Below, in pieces: positions 45,306 through 57,028 of a DNA stretch of 64,000 nt. The DNA comes from Okapia johnstoni. Its lineage: Eukaryota > Chordata > Mammalia > Artiodactyla > Giraffidae. The position numbers and the translations under genes were made by a program. The first letter of the stretch is position 1; the number at the start of each line of letters is the position of its first letter. The DNA lies in NCBI GenBank assembly GCA_024291935.2, contig CM044316.1:73300501-73364500 (forward strand), written 5' to 3'. Under the pieces are notes generated by a model. That model made no database searches, had not been told where the DNA came from, and saw only the letters and a program-made list of their open reading frames with translations.

Positions 45306-48129
45306 TAAACAACTGTGTGTTTGAGTATTAAAAATTAAAGGAGAGTAAACAGCAAAATAGTTGTAATGCCTAGCACAACTACGATTAAGACCCTGTTTCT
45401 TACCTTTCTAGATCCTCTAATATTTGTAGAGCAAGCACAAAATATTGTTACAATTATGAGGAACAAAGAAGCTTTTTTGACTTTGAAAATATAAAAGAAA
45501 ACTTCCGTTGGGGCTTACTATGAGTGAATGACTCACGTACTACAACTCCGTTTTTGCCAAGGAGCCTATTCCATTCTCCTGAGAAAGCAAGGCTTCACAG
45601 CCCTGTAGTAGATCTTTGAACAGTGTCTGGATCTTCTGAGACTTCTGCATTTCTGTCTAGTCTTGGGAAGAAGAAGCAAAAGCTAGGTAGCCCTCTTTCA
45701 CGTAAAGTAGGAAAACTCATAATCTTCAAAGAACAAATTGTTTTGCATAAACTCCTTTAACTTCAAAGAACTATGCAGCAGAAGTAGTGGGGAAAAGAAG
45801 AGGTGGGAGTCTGGTGGGGACATTAATTGCTTTAGACAAAATGGCCCAGCCCAAGTGTAAGTTGACACTTTAGCTTTGTGTTGCAACTGTTTTATCTTGA
45901 CCCTGCCTGTGTACCCCAAGTCACAGAAACAAGTGGGTCATTACATCACCATTATTTCACTACTATCTGTGTATTTGCCCTTGGGCACTTGAGGCTGTGG
46001 TCCTTTGCTATGTAAGCTATATTGTGCTAAAAAGGGATTGTTTACCATTTTTATTTTATTCTAAAAGATTGGCCAGATGAAGTGTCTATGAAAATATAAG
46101 GAAGAGTTAAAGATTTAAAGAAAGTTAAAGAGTTCAAGGTTATTAAAACCAAATGTTCAGAAAAGGAGTTTCTCTGTGAGTGTCAAAGTCTCTCCGTGGC
46201 TCATTATGTAATGCTTTTATATTCTATCAGGTATTCAAGTTCATCAATATGACAATGTATATATATCTCAGTCAGCAAAATCCATGGAATATACCCATGT
46301 AGGGCTTCTTTTGTGATGTTTTTAAGCACTCTAATACAAACGGCTCCAGATGCCAACACTGAGTGCTTTTTAACCTCATAAAAATCAGATGGTATTGCAA
46401 TAATCTTGGTAACCAAGAGTTTAAAAAATTTGAGAAACGTATCATAGAATGAATATAGCAGTTAGATATATTTCCATCAAAGAATTTAACAAATATTATC
46501 TTCAATCTAATGTTAGAATTGTCATCTTAACCTATTTCTATTCTTGTTACTAGGCCTGAATATACAACTTTGGCTTGTCATTATCATCTCACTTTTATTT
46601 TTAAGAAATAATTCTGAAATATCACACTTCTGGTCCATCTTTTCCTTCCTATAATCCATTACTCAGTTTAGAATATATCTGACATCTTTTGAAGAGGTTG
46701 AATAGAGTTGCTGAAGATAAAATGATTTCAATAATTCAGTAATGATTTTTGCAGTATAAGTAACCCAAGGTTTTATATACTTATGTAATCTTTCATGATA
46801 TTGGTTGTTGACATTTTATTAATGGAGAAAGACAGGGAGTGGGGATAAAAGTAAATGAGAGAAAACAGAAGCAAAGAAAGGAAAGAAATGAGGGGGGAAA
46901 GCAAAATAAGAAGGGAAGAAGGCAAGCAATCAGAACTGACTTTTCAGATATGAATTTCTTCTAATATTGGCGATAGTCCAGAGCAATCAGTTGAATTTCC
47001 ACACCAAACTCAATTTGAAAATAGATTCATATCTTTAGAATAAAAGTAAAACACATATAAAAATAGCCCCAAGTTGTTTTATTAAATCTGAGTTTTTTTA
47101 ATCATAGAGGTAAACTGTTGCTACAGTTTTTCAAAACATTATAATTTTTAAATAATGTCATGCAAAGGGAAATAAACACATTTTCTTATTGCCTCTGGAT
47201 AATTTGAATAGCAAGCCACACAAAATTTTTGAGTGGATTTGTGCTGACTTAGAAAACAGTCTGAATATCTGGAACTTAAAAAAATTGTGCTAAGCTTGCA
47301 AGTCCTTAGCAGATCAAGAATAAGAACTGTCTTAGGACGTTTGTTGGTTTTTCTCTAGTTTATATGTAGCCAGCTGGTTTCTGACCTCTCTGTGTAAATA
47401 TCCAGCTTTTCACATAATCAGACTCCATATTACCTTGTTATGACATCATTCTGGGCAGACTTTGATCCCTTACTGACTTTTCCAAGCTGTACACAGAGAC
47501 TTAAATAACAATAAGAGGATTGCTACTTATCCACTAACTACCAGCTAGTGGTATTTTAAAAAATGTACATATGTATATACATACATTTTGAAAAGTATAT
47601 CCTATCTGATAGTAAGTTATTAAATTTTTGACAATGTATGTCTCTAGTGAAATATACATTTAAGTTCCCTCTTGCTGCAATTGTAACTATCTTTGTTCCT
47701 CTGATATTTTTACAGCAGGTGAATTGAAATGTAGGATTCAGAAACCCTGTCACTTGTTATTTTTCCACGTGGATAGATGAAAGTAAAGGTTAAGCTGTAT
47801 TCTTTGGTGATCTGGGAGCCAGGATGTAAAACACAATGATCTTGTAAATTATTAAAAAATGGCTTATTTAGTGTCTGATCAAGATAAATGACACAAGGCA
47901 GCTGTAAAAAGAATTCCCACTAGCCACTGACCCATAAAGAGTAGTGTCATTTTTCATTTTTAGAGAAATATCAAAATCAATTTAAAGTAACACCAAATCT
48001 TTAGTTATAATTAAATGTCCTAAATTCTGCTTCACAGGATATTATTTTAATTAATGTTATTTTTTTAAGTTAAAAATACATTAAAACATTGTAATTTCCA
48101 CAGAACTTGGATGAACTGTTAAATATTTA
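45306..48129. other. Long repeat-poor stretch
   Basis: No transposon or exon is recognised over 2.8 kb, apart from a purine-rich run at 46825-46925. The region is AT-rich without long reading frames. Confidence 0.4.
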
Positions 48130-48225
48130 TCATCTTTCGTTGGTCACACTGTATCCCCAACACCCAAAACAGTGCCTAGTACATAGAAAGTGTTCAACAA
48201 GTATTGTTGAATGAATGAATATGAG
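48130..48225 (+). mobile_element. L2 3' end
   Basis: 'CTGTATCCCCAACACCC', 'CAGTGCCTAGTACATAGAAA' and 'CAACAAGTATTGTTGAATGA' match the L2 terminal segment well. Confidence 0.8.
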
Positions 48226-48309
48226 TATTGTAATATATTAACTCATGTGGAAACCTGGATACAAAAAGTGTTGTCACACACACCCAAAAGGCAAATGTAC
48301 AGAATTAAT

Positions 48310-48545
48310 AGACACATAATAATAATGAATGTTTATCGGCCATGTTTAATGTGCCAGGCATGATGCTAGGGCTCTACCTGCCTTCTCGTAAATAATGATC
48401 AAAATAACCTTATCTAAAGTGGTGGTTGGCTGTCTCACATGGAAAATTGTGGCTTACAAATAGTAATCATGTGCTCGAGGTTGCAAAGCTAATAAATAGA
48501 GTCTCAGTTAAAATTCACACCATCCTGGCTCTAGAGCATACATAT
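48310..48545 (-). mobile_element. MIR SINE
   Basis: 'AATGTTTATCGGCCATGTTT', 'AATGTGCCAGGCATGATGCT' and later 'GAGGTTGCAAAGCTAATAAA' follow the antisense MIR order, ending near the tRNA-like part at 'CCTGGCTCTAGAGC'. Confidence 0.65.
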
Positions 48546-48849
48546 TTTTAGAAAGTAGATACCACTCTACAACACACTGGTTTCATGGTGACTTCATGTT
48601 CTCTAGGATCATAGACTATAGCCACAAAGAAAAGCAAAACTACATTTACTACTTCTAGAAGAATTGAGGCTCTTGTGAAGTATTAAGTTTTCTATCAACT
48701 GATTAAATGTTTCCATTATTATAGTATATAGAAAATTTTAAATTGATCAATTACATTGTGCTTTTTTCTGCTCAGTACAGAGGAATTTATCCTGTAAGTC
48801 CATTTGCACAAATGGGACAAGAAGTAAGCATAAGGATTTAATGGTTGCT

Positions 48850-49330
48850 CTTTTTTTTTTTCATAATGGCACAAAATTGGCAATAGCTTCAATGCAACTT
48901 AGTAGAAGTCTGGTTAAGCAAATTATGAATGTGTACTGAATGGCTACATAGTCATTAAAAAGATTGACAAGGGCTTCCCTGGTGGCTCAGTGATAAAGAA
49001 TCCACCTGCCAATTCAGGGGACGTGGGTTTGATCCCTGATCCAGAAAGATCCCACATGCCTCAGAGCAACTAAGCTCGTGCAACTAGTGAGCCCTGTGCC
49101 ACAACTACTGAAGCCCGCAAACCCTAGAGCCTGTGTTGCCCACCTAGAGAAGCCACCACAGTGAGAGGCCTAAACACCGCAACTGGAGAGTAGCCGCAGC
49201 TCACCGCAACAAAAGTCCACGCAGCAACAAAGACCCAGCACAGCCAAAAATAAATTTAAAAAAAATATATTTTTTAGAAAAAGGTTGACATGTAAAATTC
49301 CAAATTTAAAAAAGAAAATAGCAAACTGCA
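48850..49330 (+). mobile_element. L1M fragment, split by CHR-2
   Basis: 'CATAATGGCACAAAATTGGC', 'GTCTGGTTAAGCAAATTATG' and 'GGCTACATAGTCATTAAAAA' correspond to the L1M 3' region. After the SINE, 'TGACATGTAAAATTCC' continues it. Confidence 0.65.
48971..49277 (+). mobile_element. CHR-2 SINE
   Basis: The head 'GGGCTTCCCTGGTGGCTCAG' with B box 'GGGTTTGATCCC' is followed by a CHR body ('CAGAGCAACTAAGCTCGTGC', 'CAACAAAGACCCAGCACAGC') and an A/T-rich tail. The flanks AAAAAGATTGACA (48957-48969) and AAAAAGGTTGACA (49278-49290) differ at one position. Confidence 0.95.
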
Positions 49331-49495
49331 CAAGTCTGGGTACCACAGACTTGGAATCAAGTGAATCTGGGTTCATGCCCACTTACCAGATGTGTGACCC
49401 TAAGCAATTATTTAACCTTTGTAGACCTCATTTCCTTCATCTGCAAAATGTGGATGCTAATAGTATCTACCACATGTAGTTATAAATGGTATTGG
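49330..49495 (+). mobile_element. MIR SINE
   Basis: 'ATCAAGTGAATCTGGGTTCA' is the tRNA-derived part, 'CAGATGTGTGACCCTAAGCA' the core start, and 'CATTTCCTTCATCTGCAAAA' the conserved middle. This is a clear match. Confidence 0.8.
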
Positions 49496-49873
49496 TGAAG
49501 AAGGTGTCGGGGGAAAGGGAGGGGGAGTTTAAGTGCTGATTCAGCGTATATTTTTCTGTCTCCATGTCACAATATTTTAAGTGTCTGAATTCACATCACT
49601 AGCTATTTACCAACAACAATGATAAAGGAAAGATGGCCAAATTGCTGGCCAGAATTACAACACTCTCAGGTTCTTTTTTAAAAAGACTATTTCTGATAGA
49701 AATTTTAAATTTTACTAACTGTATCATTTTTACCTATCAGTCCAAGTGCTTCTTTATATGGCATATTCAATGGAACTTCAACCAGATTCTTTTATTGAAC
49801 GAGGGAAATAGTATTCAAATACCTTTTTCAAGAGAGGGAGGGATGTCTGACGATGTTTTCTTATTTTCCTTTT
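49496..49873. other. Unassigned DNA
   Basis: No recognised feature. Confidence 0.4.
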
Positions 49874-49881
49874 ACATCATT

Positions 49882-50917
49882 CAGTTCAGTTCAGTCGCTC
49901 AGTCGTGTCCGACTCTTTGCGACCCCACGAATCACAGCACGCCAGGCCTCCCTGTCCATCACCAACTCCCGGAGTTTACCCAAACTCATGTCCATCGAGT
50001 CGGTGATGCCATCCAGCCATCTCATCCTCTGTCATCCCCTTCTCCTCCTGCCCTCAGTCTTTCCTAGCATCAGGGTCTTTTCCAATGAGTCAGCTCTTCT
50101 CATGAGGTGGCCAAAGTATTGGAGTTTCAGCTTCAACGTCAATCCTTCCAATGAACACTCAGGACTGATCTCCTTTAGGATGGACTGGTTGGATCTCCTT
50201 GCAGTCCAAGGGACTCTCAAGAGTCTTCTCCAACACCACAGTTCAAAAGCATCAATTCTTCGGCGCTCAGCTTTCTTTATAGTCCAACTCTCACATCCAT
50301 ACATGACCACTGGAAAAGCCATAGCCTTGACTATACGGACTTTTGTTGGCAAAGTAATGTCTCTGCTTTTTAATATGCTGTCTAGGTTGGTCATAAGTTT
50401 CCTTCCAAGGAGTAAGCGTCTTTTAATTTCATGGCTGCAATCACCATCTGCAGTGATTTTGGAGTCCAGAAAAATAAAGTCAGCCACTGTTTCCCCACCC
50501 ATCTGCCATGAAGTGATGGGACCAGATGCCATGATCTTAGTTTTCTGAATGTTGAGCTTTAAGCCAACTTTTTCACTCTCCTCTTTCACTTTCATCAAGA
50601 GGCTCTTTAGTTCTTCTTCACTTTCTGCCATAAGGGTGGTGTCATCTGCATGTCTGAGGTTATTGATATTTCTCCTGGCAATCTTGATTCCAGCTTGTGC
50701 TTCATCCAGCCCAGTGTTTCTCATGATATACTCTGCATATAAGTTAAATAAGCAGGGCAATAATATACAGCCTTGACGTACTCCTTTTCCTATTTGGAGT
50801 CTGTTGTTCCATGTCCAGTTCTAACTGTTGCTTCCTGACCTGCATACAGGTTTCTCAAGAGGCAGGTCAGGCCATCTCTTTCAGAATTTTCCGCAGTTTA
50901 TTGTGATCCACACAGTC
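49882..50917 (-). mobile_element. BovB, 5'-truncated, relatively young
   Basis: From the (TTCAGT)n tail at the left to 'GTGATCCACACAGT' at the right it is a collinear 1.04-kb BovB copy covering RT from just after motif A to the 3' end. ACATCATT at 49874-49881 and 50918-50925 is the target-site duplication. CpGs are well kept and a long reading frame survives, so it is one of the youngest BovB copies in the window. Confidence 0.97.
50032..50760 (-). pseudogene. BovB reverse transcriptase, C-terminal part (truncated remnant)
   Basis: This 242-codon frame begins in the LFNLYAEYIM segment of the RT palm, carries the catalytic box region at residues 35-42 (LRHADDTT), then the FLDSKITADGDCSHEIKRR region and the C-terminal MYGCESWTIKKAE and WCWRRLLRVPWTARR segments. 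In a functional copy the enzyme would nick the target and copy its own RNA. Here the endonuclease domain and RT motif A are absent. The catalytic box reads HADD where other copies show YADD. The terminal TGA stands where the family has CGA, a CpG decay. Just upstream of the frame, four bases (GGTT) present in other copies are missing. It is a dead fragment. Confidence 0.9.
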
Positions 50918-50925
50918 ACATCATT

Positions 50926-51924
50926 AATACTGCTCATTACGTATCAGTAAGCAAAAGAAGCCAGACAAACCTTCCAGGCAAAACAAGATCAACTCTTTGC
51001 ACCCAGAACTTCAACTCCATTCTCAGTTCTGGCTCTCTGCCTATCAACTGTACAGTGAAGACATTCAGTTTGGTCACAGAACTGGCTTCAGGGAAGAAAA
51101 AAAGAAAGAAAGAAATCTGCTAAATAAGCCAGCTCTCTGAGCCAATCTTATTATTAGAAGCACAATGAACTCATTAATCTTTCTCAGAGTTTTACCTTTT
51201 GTCATCATGTTTTTTGTTTGTTTTCCTTCCTGAAGAAAAACATGTTTTTAATTCTGAGTCCAAACTCTTGATCATCTCCTCCCTTAGGACAAGCTAGTCT
51301 GCATCCGTATAAGGAAAGGAAAGCTTCAAAGGAACGTCCTAAGTTCACTTCAATCTCAAAATAGGAAAATTAAAACGACTACATTTCCAAATTTTACTCT
51401 TTTACTTCCCTGTGACTCACACTAAAAAATCGGGAGGTAAATGAAGGTAGAGATTGGGAGCAGGTGGAGCAAAGGCTCCCGGAACTCCCAGGCCTCTTCA
51501 TAGGCAGTTTCCCTTAGGATAGAGTTCACATACTTTAACACAGCATACACACAGTCATTCCTGATGGACCCTTGCCACGTTTTCCACTTCGTTCCCACTT
51601 CTAGTTTCAGGTTTTGGCCTTTCTGAACATATTTCATTTCCTCACACGCTAACAATGCTTTCAAAGTGCAATCCCTGTTGCCTGGAACTATTTGCATCCT
51701 TCCCTGTTCTGTGTGACTTCTCCTCTTAACTCCTACTTACTGCTCTTTCTTTATCCTTCAGCCAAGATGTCACTTACTTCGTGAACTCTGCTGGGCCCTG
51801 ACTGGCTGAGGGAGTTCTTCAGTCTGCTGCTATGGTTCTGCATCATTTTGGTCTCTTGATACAGTTATCACAGTATACCATAGTCCTTCCTGTTCACTGG
51901 TGAATTCCTGGGTCTTAGCACAGC
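50926..51924. other. Unassigned DNA
   Basis: There is a short (GAAA)n run near 51098-51113. A 91-codon antisense frame (51422-51697) is not recognised, and I do not call it a gene. Confidence 0.4.
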
Positions 51925-53043
51925 ATTGTTGTTGTTGTTCAGTTGCTAAGTCGTGTCTGACTCTTTGAAATCCCATGGACTGCAGCAGTGCCAGGCTCCC
52001 CCATCCTTCACTATTTCCTGGAGTTTGCTCAGATTCATGTCCACTGACTCAGTGATACTATATAATCTTATCCTCTGCTGCCTCTTTCTCCTTTTGCCTT
52101 CAATCTTTTTCAGTATCAGAGTGCTTTCCAGTGAGTTAGCTCTTTGCATCAGGTGGCCAAGATATTGAAGCTTCAGCTTCAACATTGTCCTTCCAATGAA
52201 TATTCAGGGATGGTTTCCTTTAGGATGGACTGGTTGGGTCTTCTTGCAGTCCAAGGGACTCTCAAGAGTCTTCTCCAACATCACAGTCTGAAAGTATCAA
52301 TTCTTAGTGCTCAGCCTTCCTTATGGTTCAACTCTCAGATTCATACATGCTACCAGAAAAACCATAGCTATGACTATACGGACCTTTGTCAGCAAAGTGA
52401 TGTCTCTGCTTTTTAATATGCTGTCTAGGTTTGTCATAGCTTTTCTTCCAAGTAGCAAGCATCTTTTAATTTCATGGCTGCAGTTACCATCCACAGTGAT
52501 TTTGGCACTCAAGAAAATAAAATCTGTCACTGGTTCAACTTTTTCCCCTTCTATTCACCATGAAGTGATGGAACCAGATGCCATGATCTTTGTTTTTTGA
52601 ATGTTGAATTTTAAGCCAGCTTTTTCACTCTCTTCTTTCACCTTCATCAAGAGGCTCTTTAGTTCCTCTTCACTTTGTACCATTAGAGTGGTATCATCTG
52701 CATATCTGAGATTGTTGATATTTCTTCTTGCAACTTTGATTCCAGCTTGTAATTCATCCAGCTTGGCATTTCACATGATATATTCTGCATAGACGTTCTT
52801 TCACCTTCATCAAGAGGCTCTTTAGTTCCTCTTCACTTTGTACCATTAGAGTGGTATCATCTGCATATCTGAGATTGTTGATATTTCTTCTTGCAACTTT
52901 GATTCCAGCTTGTAATTCATCCAGCTTGGCATTTCACATGATATATTCTGCATAGACGTTAAATGAGCAGGGTGACATGGAGCAACTGACTGGTTCAAAA
53001 TTGGGAAGGGAGTATGACAAGGCTGTATATTTTCACCCTGCTT
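51925..53043 (-). mobile_element. Older BovB with inverted 5' end and internal duplication
   Basis: Minus-strand BovB runs from a (GTT)n-type tail at 51925 ('GTTGCTAAGTCGTGTCTGAC') to 52974, where the plus strand reads 'AAATGAGCAGGGTG'. At 52975 the orientation flips: 'ACATGGAGCAACTGACTGG' to 'TTTTCACCCTGCTT' (ending 53043) is BovB in sense. The flipped piece is the segment immediately upstream in BovB, and both share CACCCTGCT. The element is diverged from younger copies and its reading frame is broken. An exact 163-bp duplication lies inside it. Confidence 0.88.
52633..52958. repeat. Exact tandem duplication, 2 x 163 bp, inside BovB
   Basis: 52633-52795 and 52796-52958 are identical as far as I can read base by base, both running from 'TTCTTTCACCTTCATC' to 'TTCTGCATAGACG'. 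The join is 'GACGTTCTTTCACC'. The unit is part of the RT-coding region in antisense, around the YADD box. Confidence 0.95.
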
Positions 53044-53677
53044 GCACAGCATGTTGAGGCCAAAGGAGAAGTTTAACAATTAAATGAGTGAACACTGGAT
53101 TTACTAATACTGGGTGTGTAACATATGTCTTACTGCAAACCTGCAGAAGAAAATATAAGATAGTTTGCTATTGAAAAGTAGAATTCTTGCGTAAACTATT
53201 CACACAACATATACGAGTCTTCATTGCATTTCATTAAGTGAAAGAAGCCATACACAAAAGAGTGCATGTAGTATAATTTCATGTATATGTCATTCTGGGA
53301 AAAGCAAAACTATCAGATCACAAAATACATCAGCCATCTCCGAGGATTCTGGGAGAAGGGATGGGGAAACTGGCCATAAAGTGGCAGCCCAGGGAAATTT
53401 AGAGTAATAGAATTGGTCGATGTGGCACTGTGGAGCTGGATATAGGACTCCATGAATTTGTCCAAAATCATACCACTGTATGCTGTGCAAGTGTAAAAGA
53501 ATTACCCCAGGATATTGAGAGAACCCAGACTGGGATGCAGAATGTGACAAATGAATCTAACCATGAGTACACCACAGAACCCGCACTATTCAGTTTGTCT
53601 AATAATGAATAGGTAATACAAGAATATATGAAGGAGTTCAGATACTTGGCAGCCAAGGATAATGAGAAAAGATCTGC
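53044..53677. other. Unassigned DNA
   Basis: 'GTGAAAGAAGCCATACACAA' near 53239 is an L1 3'-end-like phrase ('TAAGTGAAAgAAGCCAGaCACAAAAG'), so part of this stretch may be a diverged L1. No gene is supported. Confidence 0.4.
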
Positions 53678-53695
53678 TATATTTTGTGAATATAA

Positions 53696-53910
53696 AGTGA
53701 AAATGAAGTCGCTCAGTCGTGTCTGACTCTTTGCGACCCCATGAACTGTAGCCCACCAGGCTCCTCCATCCATGGGATTCTCCAGGCAAGAATACTGGAG
53801 TGGGTTGCCATTTCCTTCTCCAGGGGTTCTTCCCAACCCAGGGATTGAACCTGGGTATCCCGCATTGCAGGCAGACGCTTTACCCTCTGAGCCACCAGGG
53901 AAGAACTGAA
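53696..53910 (-). mobile_element. Bov-tA SINE
   Basis: It has the tail 'GTGAAAATGAAGTCGCTCAG', a typical body and a head ending 'ACCCTCTGAGCCACCAGGG'. The long duplication TATATTTTGTGAATATAA (53678-53695) is repeated at 53911-53927 with one T fewer. Confidence 0.97.
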
Positions 53911-53927
53911 TATATTTGTGAATATAA

Positions 53928-54977
53928 TGTTCGTATAATTAGAACATTCAAGCTATGAAAAAAAAAATGTAAGAGCAATTCAGTTTAGCATGTCTGATTG
54001 TATAAAATGGAAAACTAGGTAGAAAGACAAGGTAAAGAGAAGACAGCTTTGTTTAAGCTTTGGAAGATATGTATTTTGCTTTCACTTCCCAGTATTCACT
54101 CTCTTACAACTCATCATTTTTCTTTATTGACAATCCTACCCCTTCACCTAAAAAAACAGGAACTGCAAACAAAAAGCACTGAATTGTTTGTTTCCAAGTG
54201 AAAATATTTCTTTCCTTCTCACTGAAGATAAGTTTTTGCCACGAAGTTTCTCCTTGGTTTAAAAATATACATCACTTGTCTCTAAAAAAAATACTTCAAT
54301 GATTTAATTTATGAAGCAAACCAAATGGATATGGATTTGTACCCAAGCCTTAAAAATCAAGGAAGTATCTAGTTGTTCTTTTTTTATTCCCTTTTTAAAA
54401 AAAATCTTCTGTGAGCAATGAACTCAGTGCAGACAGGCTGTAGGCAGGTCTGAGCAAGTATCATCATCCCAATATCGATAAATTTCCCTTTGTTGTCACC
54501 ATGTACCTTTGGTCACATTCATGGTCTCTGCTTATACCCCATCTGTTCTCTTTTTAAACTATGGACAGTTAACTGGCTTTTGAAATGGAGAAAAATGAAA
54601 CTAATACTCTCTGGCCATTAATGACTTTTTAACTTTCGTAAGAGAGTCTGGCTGCTACCATGGTGAAATGTCCAATGAAAGAGAAACGGCAACAGTATCA
54701 TTTTCAAGCATTAATCATTACCTGTGCCCAGGGATTTACGGAAAAAATTATGACTGTATTAATGTGTGAAAATTCATTATAAATTCTGCCCCCCTCAACC
54801 AAAACCTTGGCTCATGATGGAGTTATCCTTTCCTCACAGCCATGATAGGAAAACTGGCTTTGAACTTCCCATTGTAACTCAGTCATACTGACAGATGTGA
54901 CAAAGACTGGGTAGGCTTGGGCAACAGAAAGCTAAGCTCAGATTCATGCCTTGTAAAAATGCCCTCTCAGCTGCAGG
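53928..54977. other. AT-rich unassigned DNA
   Basis: No supported feature. Short A and T runs occur at 53958 and 54395. Confidence 0.4.
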
Positions 54978-55162
54978 AAGTGAAAGTTGTTCAGTCATGT
55001 CTGACTCTTTGCAACCCCATGTACTATTCAGTCCATGAAATTCTCCAGGCCAGAATACTGGAGTGGGCAGCCTTTCCCTTCTCCAGGGGATCTCCCCAAC
55101 CCAGGGATCGAACCCAGGTCTCCTGCATTGCAGGTGGATTCTTTACCAGCTGAGCCACAAGA
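54978..55162 (-). mobile_element. Bov-tA SINE
   Basis: The tail is 'AAGTGAAAGTTGTTCAGTCA', and the head ends 'TTCTTTACCAGCTGAGCCAC'. The B box in reverse, 'GGGATCGAACCC', is intact. The duplication is unclear. Confidence 0.93.
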
Positions 55163-55484
55163 AGGCAGACCTATCAGTCTGGACCCAGATCTCATCACCA
55201 AGTTATTGTAGCTTGTGTTTTGGGCCAATTAGAATTTAGAAATTTTCTTTTTTCCCTAACTCTTAATGTAAAGCCAAAAGAAGATTCTTCCCTTCTGACT
55301 GTGTGAGAACATGGCAGAATGAACTCAAAGACTAGAACTGTGATAAAGAAAAATTTTGTTACTGCCTCCCGGCATCCTGAGACAAGTAGAGAAGGTCTTT
55401 TGCCTAGAAAAGGTATACGAGTTATAAGGCTTCATATTCCAAACAGGAGAGAAAGAATGACTCAAGTATTATGATAAAAATGCT

Positions 55485-55715
55485 AGCAATAATAACTAAC
55501 ATTGATTGAATGCATACCATGTGCCAGACACTATTTTAAATGCTTTATAGCAATTAACTTGTTTCATCCTCAAAACAGCTCTATGATATAGGTACTATTG
55601 TTTTAATGACCTAACAGATAAGAAAGATGAGCACAAAGAATTTAATCAAACTGCCAAGTGACACAGCCACTAAGAGGTGAAGGTAGGGTTTGGACTCAGG
55701 TAGTTTAACCCAGAC
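55485..55715 (-). mobile_element. MIR SINE
   Basis: 'CTAACATTGATTGAATGCAT', 'CCATGTGCCAGACACTATTT', 'CCTCAAAACAGCTCTATGAT' and 'AGTGACACAGCCACTAAGAG' run in antisense MIR order down to the tRNA-like 'TTTGGACTCAGG'. Confidence 0.8.
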
Positions 55716-56569
55716 TCTACCACATAAGTCTTTAAAGAATCACAGGTTCATACGACTTGTTAAAGGAGAGCAACGGTTCCAGCATATTTACTGGAGAGAG
55801 AACCAATCTCACTACATGTTCTATTGGGCCAGGGTGGTTGCTGGGAACAGTTGTGATCTTAACAGGATTGGCCATATCTTTGCAGATGGGGCCACGTGTG
55901 CAAATAGCACACCCATTTCCCCAAACTGACATCATTAAATATCAATCGTAATCTTTATTTAACAAATAACATTCACCCCAGTGTTCACACTCCAGAACTA
56001 TTTTAGTTCAGATAAATAATGTTAGCTGCCATCAAAAATCAGTGACCTAATAAAGTAAAAGTTTATTTCTTGTTCTTGCCATTCTCTGATGCAGGTTGTC
56101 AGGGAGGCCCTGCTCCACCCACTTGATCAGGGACCTAATATGCTTCCTTCTTCGACACAAGATTGCCCAAAAAGTGGATGAGGAAAGAGAATGAGAATGG
56201 AGGATCCCAAGAGACTTGATAGAGACCAGGCACATGGCTTCTATTCATGTTTCATTGGTCAGAATGTCAGGAGGCTAGGAACTATGGTTTTGTGTCGGTT
56301 CCAAGTAGAAGGTTCCAAGGAGAGTTTTGTGTATACATAGGCACCGGCGTTCTGTGCTACAAAAATTGTAACTGATTTTACCACTATATTTATGTGGTAG
56401 GGCATATAGTCTTCAACTAATTTAGAAAATAATCTGGGGACCAGGGGGAGAAAGTTTCATTGTAAAATACCTTGAAGGATCTGCTGTGCTCACCTGTCTT
56501 CGGACCATCCTCCTTTGTTATGTTCTCTTGCTTCCTCGTGGGATCAGCTTATGAATTGGCTTTTGGCTT
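55716..56569. other. Probable ancient interspersed repeat, family not assigned
   Basis: The part at 55990-56330 ('TTAGCTGCCATCAAAAATCA', 'AAGTTTATTTCTTGTTCTTG', 'TGATCAGGGACCTAATATGC', 'TTCATTGGTCAGAATGTCAG') has the order of an old mammalian repeat that I cannot name with confidence. The stretch 55716-55950 is open in several frames, but none resembles a known protein. Confidence 0.35.
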
Positions 56570-56586
56570 TAAATTGATTTGTTCTT

Positions 56587-56813
56587 GGGTCTTCCTTGGT
56601 AGTCCAGTGGTTGAGAATCTGTCTTCCGATGCAGGAGATGTGAGTTCGATCTCAGATCAGGGAACTAAGATCCCTCATGCCGTGGGGCAACTAAGCCCAT
56701 GTGACACACCTAGAGAAACTCACCTGCTGCAGCTACCAGTCTGTGGGCTCCAGAGCCCGTGCTCTGCAGCTAGAGAAGCCTGTGTGCAGCAATGAACAGC
56801 ACAGCCAAAAAAA
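56587..56813 (+). mobile_element. CHR-2 SINE, internally shortened
   Basis: The head 'GGGTCTTCCTTGGTAGTCCA' with 'GTGAGTTCGATCTC' is followed by 'GTGGGGCAACTAAGCCCATG' and the A-tail. It is shorter than the other CHR-2 copies. A perfect 16-bp duplication AAATTGATTTGTTCTT lies at 56571-56586 and 56814-56829. Confidence 0.95.
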
Positions 56814-57028
56814 AAATTGATTTGTTCTTCAAGCCTATGTTAATCTCTTAAATTCTGCCAATGAAATGCCCCACCATAGATTTCTCCACTAGTAATGATT
56901 ATACTTGATTATACGTAAGACTGTGTTTATTTGTCTCCCCAACATTGTCTTAGAGTGAATTGCTAACTACACAAATATTTTTTATTTTGATTCTATTAAA
57001 AATAAAATATGACTGATTTCTTAAAAGG

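Noticed and set aside
47560..47600. Palindrome-like TA-rich sequence ('AAATGTACATATGTATATAC')
   Set aside because: Arms are imperfect and built from simple TA/CA steps, unlike the perfect hairpin at 57029. Expected by chance in AT-rich DNA.
49853..50548. 231-codon open frame on the plus strand
   Set aside because: It is the antisense of the BovB RT region at 49882-50917. Its long length comes from the lack of stops opposite a young BovB ORF, not from a gene.
51422..51697. 91-codon minus-strand frame
   Set aside because: No known domain and no conserved-looking exon borders. Insufficient to call a gene.
55690..55951. Three overlapping frames of 64-79 codons
   Set aside because: Open on both strands, no recognisable protein, and immediately next to MIR and other old repeat-like sequence. 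Probably decayed repeat.
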